A stretch of 43,696 bases of DNA from Clostridiales bacterium (GTDB taxonomy: Bacteria > Bacillota > Clostridia > Christensenellales > CAG-138). The DNA lies in contig SFNQ01000019.1 of the NCBI GenBank assembly GCA_004554165.1, forward strand, positions 1 to 43,696, read 5' to 3'. Each line of letters starts with the position of its first letter. Position 1 is the stretch's first letter. The notes under the pieces were generated by a model. That model ran no database searches and was not told the DNA's origin. It saw nothing but the letters and a program-made list of their open reading frames with translations. Below, piece by piece: positions 41,284 to 43,696 of the stretch. The position numbers and the translations under genes were made by a program.

Positions 41284-42051
41284 ATGAACAAGGTTGAAAT
41301 CTGCGGCGTCGATACGGCAAAGCTGCCCATGCTGCCCGCCAGGGAGATGCGCGAGCTGATGCTGCGCGTCAAGGCCGGCGACGAGGGCGCGCGGGAGGAA
41401 TTCATCCACAGCAATCTGCGCCTCGTGCTCTCCGTCGTGCAGCGTTTTCAAAACCGCGGTGAGCAGATGGACGATCTGTTCCAGGTGGGCTGTATCGGGC
41501 TGATCAAGGCCATCGACAACTTCGACCTCCGGCACGAGGTGCGCTTTTCCACCTATGCCGTGCCGATGATTATCGGCGAGATCCGGCGGCACCTGCGGGA
41601 CAACAACGCCATCCGCGTCAGCCGTTCCCTGCGGGACACGGCGTACAAAGCGCTTCAAGCCCGGACACGCCTCACCGACAACAGCGCCAAGGAGCCAACG
41701 CTGGCGGAAATTGCAAAGGAAATCGGGCTGCCGGAGGAGGACGTCACCTTCGCCCTGGACGCGATTCAGGAGCCGGTCTCCCTGTTCGAGCCCATCTTCC
41801 GCGACGATGGCGACGCCATCTTTGTCATCGATCAGCTCAGCGACACGAAAACCTCCGACGGAAGCTGGCTGGACCACATTGCCCTGAACGAGGGAATGCA
41901 CCATCTGACCGAGCGGGAGATGCGCATTCTCAAGCTCCGCTTCTTTCTCGGCAAGACGCAGATGGAGGTCAGCCGCGAGATCGGCATTTCGCAGGCGCAG
42001 GTATCCCGCCTGGAAAAGAGCGCGCTCAAGCAGCTGCAAAAGTACGTTTAA
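41284..42051 (+). CDS. sigG: RNA polymerase sporulation sigma factor SigG
   Basis: A 255-residue late forespore sigma factor. The N-terminal motif NKVEICGVDTAKLPML is specific to SigG, and distinguishes it from SigF and SigB. Region 2 (NLRLVLSVVQRFQNRGEQMDDLFQVGCIGLIKAIDNFD, RFSTYAVPMIIGEIRRHLRDNN), region 3 and region 4 (helix-turn-helix TQMEVSREIGISQAQVSRLEKSALK) are all intact. ATG at 41284 has GGGAGGT about ten bases upstream. It stands alone here, not beside sigE/spoIIGA as in many Clostridia and Bacillus. Confidence 0.95.
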   Translation: MNKVEICGVDTAKLPMLPAREMRELMLRVKAGDEGAREEFIHSNLRLVLSVVQRFQNRGEQMDDLFQVGCIGLIKAIDNFDLRHEVRFSTYAVPMIIGEIRRHLRDNNAIRVSRSLRDTAYKALQARTRLTDNSAKEPTLAEIAKEIGLPEEDVTFALDAIQEPVSLFEPIFRDDGDAIFVIDQLSDTKTSDGSWLDHIALNEGMHHLTEREMRILKLRFFLGKTQMEVSREIGISQAQVSRLEKSALKQLQKYV

Positions 42052-42058
42052 TTCAAAA

Positions 42059-42077
42059 CCACCCGTTTAGCGGGTGG
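42059..42077 (+). terminator. Hairpin after sigG
   Basis: CCACCCG-TTTAG-CGGGTGG is a perfect 7-bp stem seven bases after the sigG stop. It lacks a U-tract. Its form recalls the palindromes at IS200/IS605 ends, an alternative I cannot exclude. The dispersed repeat begins four bases later. Confidence 0.5.
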
Positions 42078-42080
42078 CTT

Positions 42081-42194
42081 CAGAGTGTCGAAAAAGTGGC
42101 TGAACGCCACTTTTTCGAGCTTTCACAGGTTTTGCCTCTCGCATTCGCTCCCGGACGGCAAAACCTGCAAAGTGCGAAAACCTCTGGGTTTTCA
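42081..42194. repeat. Dispersed structured repeat, copy 2 (114 bp)
   Basis: Same orientation and length as 5488-5601, ungapped. As in copy 1, it begins immediately after a GC-rich hairpin, here the one after sigG. The 13-bp stem is preserved exactly. The IS256 relic begins about 110 bases further on. Confidence 0.85.
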
Positions 42195-42306
42195 GATAAG
42201 GTACAATAAGTTGCGCAAATTGAAAACGGCATAAAAATAGACATGGTTTGCAGAGCTCTGATAGAATGAAGTTGCGACACAGCATTCTGAAAGGAGACTG
42301 TAAACC

Positions 42307-42561
42307 ATGTCCGAGAAAATTGTACGCTAAACGAAGAAGTATCAAGGGGCAAATCAAGGAATTGGTCCGAGGCAGCGTAGAAGAAACGCTGAACGAACTG
42401 CTGGAGCAGGAAGCGGAGAAGCTGACCCTGGCTGCCCGCTACGAGCGGAATGAGGCCCGCCAGGGCTACCGCAGCGGTCACTACGACCGGAACCTTACCA
42501 CCACCTCCGGAGACGTCACGCTCCATGTTCCCGCCTCAAGGGCATCTCTTTTGAATAAGTA
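42307..42561 (+). pseudogene. IS256-family transposase fragment (frameshifted, truncated)
   Basis: Only the N-terminal about 80-85 residues of an IS256/mutator-type transposase remain: KGQIKELVRGSVEETLNELL, EQEAEKLTLAARYERNEARQG and YRSGHYDRNLTTTSGDVTLHVP are the family's start. The reading begins with ATG TCC GAG AAA ATT GTA CGC, then hits TAA because a base is missing; a second shift restores the frame about five codons later, and a third after HVP breaks the RLKGISFE segment. The DDE catalytic domain is absent. An AAAGGAGA site precedes the ATG. Confidence 0.88.
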
Positions 42562-42582
42562 AAGTCTGTTTTCTTGTGTTCT

Positions 42583-43275
42583 CTATTTCTTTTTCCGTTG
42601 GCGTAGAAATGGTGTTCCTTTAAAATAATAAGGATAATTAAAAACAGGAATAGAGTTTGGGAGCGTTACAGAGGTTAAACTGGTACAATTTTCAAATGTC
42701 ATAATACCAATTTCGGTGACACTGGGAGGAATTGTGATAGCGGTCAATCTTTTGCAACCCTTAAAAACACTCCAACCAATTTCAATGAGGCTGTTTGGGA
42801 GAGTGACAGAGGTCAAGCTAATACAATCCTCAAACGCAGATTCTCCGATATAGGTAACACCGTCAGGAATTGTAATGGAGGACAGGCTGCTACACCCCGC
42901 GAAAGCATGAATTCCAATTGTAGTGACGGTTTTTGGAATTGTGATAGCGGTTAAGCTGCTACATCCTTCAAAGGTACCCCATTTTATGGTGGTGACGCCG
43001 TCAGGAAGCGTAATGCAGGTAAGATTGCTGCACCCCTGAAAAGCAAAGTTTCCAATGGAGGTGACGCTGTTTGGAATCAACACGGACACCAGATTGCTGC
43101 ATCCTTTAAATGCCTCTCTGCCAATCTATTTCACCATTTCCGGAATAACAATGTCTGTTGCAGAACCGTTGTACTTTTCCAATTTACCTGCTCGTATGGC
43201 GAACTCTACAACTTTAGTGTTATCAACAACTAACGGATCGCTACGGTTTGTACGATTTGTATCAAAAAGATTCAT
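42583..43275 (-). pseudogene. BspA-type leucine-rich-repeat protein, interrupted by an amber codon
   Basis: The ATG at 43275 has AGAGGAGA upstream and begins MNLFDTNRTNRSDPLVVDN. Codon 50 is TAG (43126-43128) in the middle of DIVIPEMVK-stop-IGREAFKGCSNL, where family members have a Tyr or Ser before IG. The same frame then continues for about 180 codons, giving LRR_5 repeats of the form SVTLPNSxxxIGxxAFxGCxxLT, and ends at the TAG before 42583. BspA-like repeats are often in secreted or host-binding proteins, but no signal peptide is visible. The gene is AT-rich relative to its neighbours. Either a pseudogene or a readthrough gene. Confidence 0.8.
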
Positions 43276-43381
43276 ACTGTTCTCCTCTTTTTATATTTTA
43301 GCAAACTATTTATCCGATACGAGCCCAAGAACAATAATATGAAGCAGCATCTTGCCAAAGAACCGCGAACAGATTATACAA

Positions 43382-43696
43382 TCACTTAGGATCGAGCACG
43401 CGATAAACCTTTAATTCAAGGATCTCATAATCCAACGCAAAACCATCAGGTGGTCTATCACTTTTGGCAAAGTTGGATTCTATATCAACACAAATATAAT
43501 CGATATTGGACGCCAACATTTGTTCATGTGCCCAGTCAAGATTATCGAAGTTCTGTTGATTGTCATGAAAATAGTTTTCCTTCAATAATAATGGAGGAGC
43601 AGCTCCATTTTCTAATGGTAGTTTGAAAAAATTCCAATGACTTCCACGGCATCCGCCTATTACTTCGATTCTCTCAGAGTACTGCCTGAGATGACA
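43382..43696 (-). CDS. Unknown protein, partial (runs off the window)
   Basis: The frame is open from the window edge to a TGA at 43382, giving at least 104 residues without an internal start that has a good ribosome binding site, so this is the C-terminal part of a longer gene. Visible text includes IEVIGGCRGSHWNFFKLPLE, NFDNLDWAHEQMLASNIDYI and the end ALDYEILELKVYRVLDPK. It is AT-rich with asparagine and aspartate in excess. I do not recognise the family. Small acidic proteins beside LRR genes are sometimes immunity-type, but this is not supported. Confidence 0.55.
   Translation of the reverse strand, partial: CHLRQYSERIEVIGGCRGSHWNFFKLPLENGAAPPLLLKENYFHDNQQNFDNLDWAHEQMLASNIDYICVDIESNFAKSDRPPDGFALDYEILELKVYRVLDPK

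Noticed and set aside
1..43696. CRISPR arrays, prophage modules or defence islands.
   Set aside because: I looked for regularly spaced repeats, cas genes, integrases and phage structural genes and saw none.

Overview
The window looks like a chromosomal segment of a GC-rich, endospore-forming Firmicute of the class Clostridia. The evidence is gene content and order: the late forespore sigma factor SigG, a SpoIVFA/SpoIVFB pair next to rplU-prp-rpmA (as in Bacillus), the yqfC-yqfD-phoH-pgpH-ybeY-cdd-era-yqzL-recO cluster, and an L27 with the N-terminal extension that Prp removes. The exact genus cannot be read from the sequence. Coding DNA is GC-rich, whereas several gene-free islands and a few likely acquired genes (9.4-9.9 kb, 42.2-43.7 kb) are AT-rich.

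Layout. 0.3-3.1 kb (+): the c-di-AMP receptor darA, a MATE transporter and a ROK sugar kinase. 3.1-4.6 kb: gene-free, with AT-rich islands. 4.6-8.9 kb: a class II aldolase, a hairpin-rich repeat module, gap, a polyprenyl-type GT2 glycosyltransferase and, divergently, fba. The GT2 and fba promoters share one self-complementary -35 hexamer. 9.4-12 kb: a DUF6194-like gene and a secreted SH3b/EEP protein. 12.5-20.4 kb (-): EEP protein, spoIVFA, spoIVFB, a radical SAM protein, a DUF2344 protein, rng, rplU, prp, rpmA. 20.5-23.8 kb (-): an L,D-transpeptidase lipoprotein, then glpK with a GNAT gene. 24.8 kb: tRNA-Glu(CUC), followed by a degenerate glycosyltransferase. 26.6-33.9 kb (-): the yqfC-to-recO operon. 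34.0-41.1 kb (-): a seven-gene surface-polysaccharide operon. 41.3 kb (+): sigG. 42.1-43.7 kb: a second copy of the dispersed repeat, an IS256 relic, a BspA-type leucine-rich-repeat gene broken by an amber codon, and a partial unknown gene.

How the genes fit together. RNase G, L21, Prp and L27 form a ribosome and RNA-maturation block, and Prp has its substrate site visible in the adjacent L27. SpoIVFA/SpoIVFB, YqfC/YqfD and SigG serve sporulation. PgpH (c-di-AMP hydrolase) and DarA (c-di-AMP receptor) belong to the same second-messenger system. The polysaccharide operon carries RfbA and RfbB but no RmlC or RmlD, and has a DegT aminotransferase instead, which points to a dTDP-amino-dideoxysugar rather than rhamnose.

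The most unusual observations are the hairpin-array repeat present at 5.49 and 42.08 kb, the fully overlapping divergent promoters at 7.85 kb, the amber-interrupted LRR gene, the N-terminally deleted glycosyltransferase, and the strictly coupled radical SAM/DUF2344 pair of unknown function. All calls come from reading the sequence; no database search was run.
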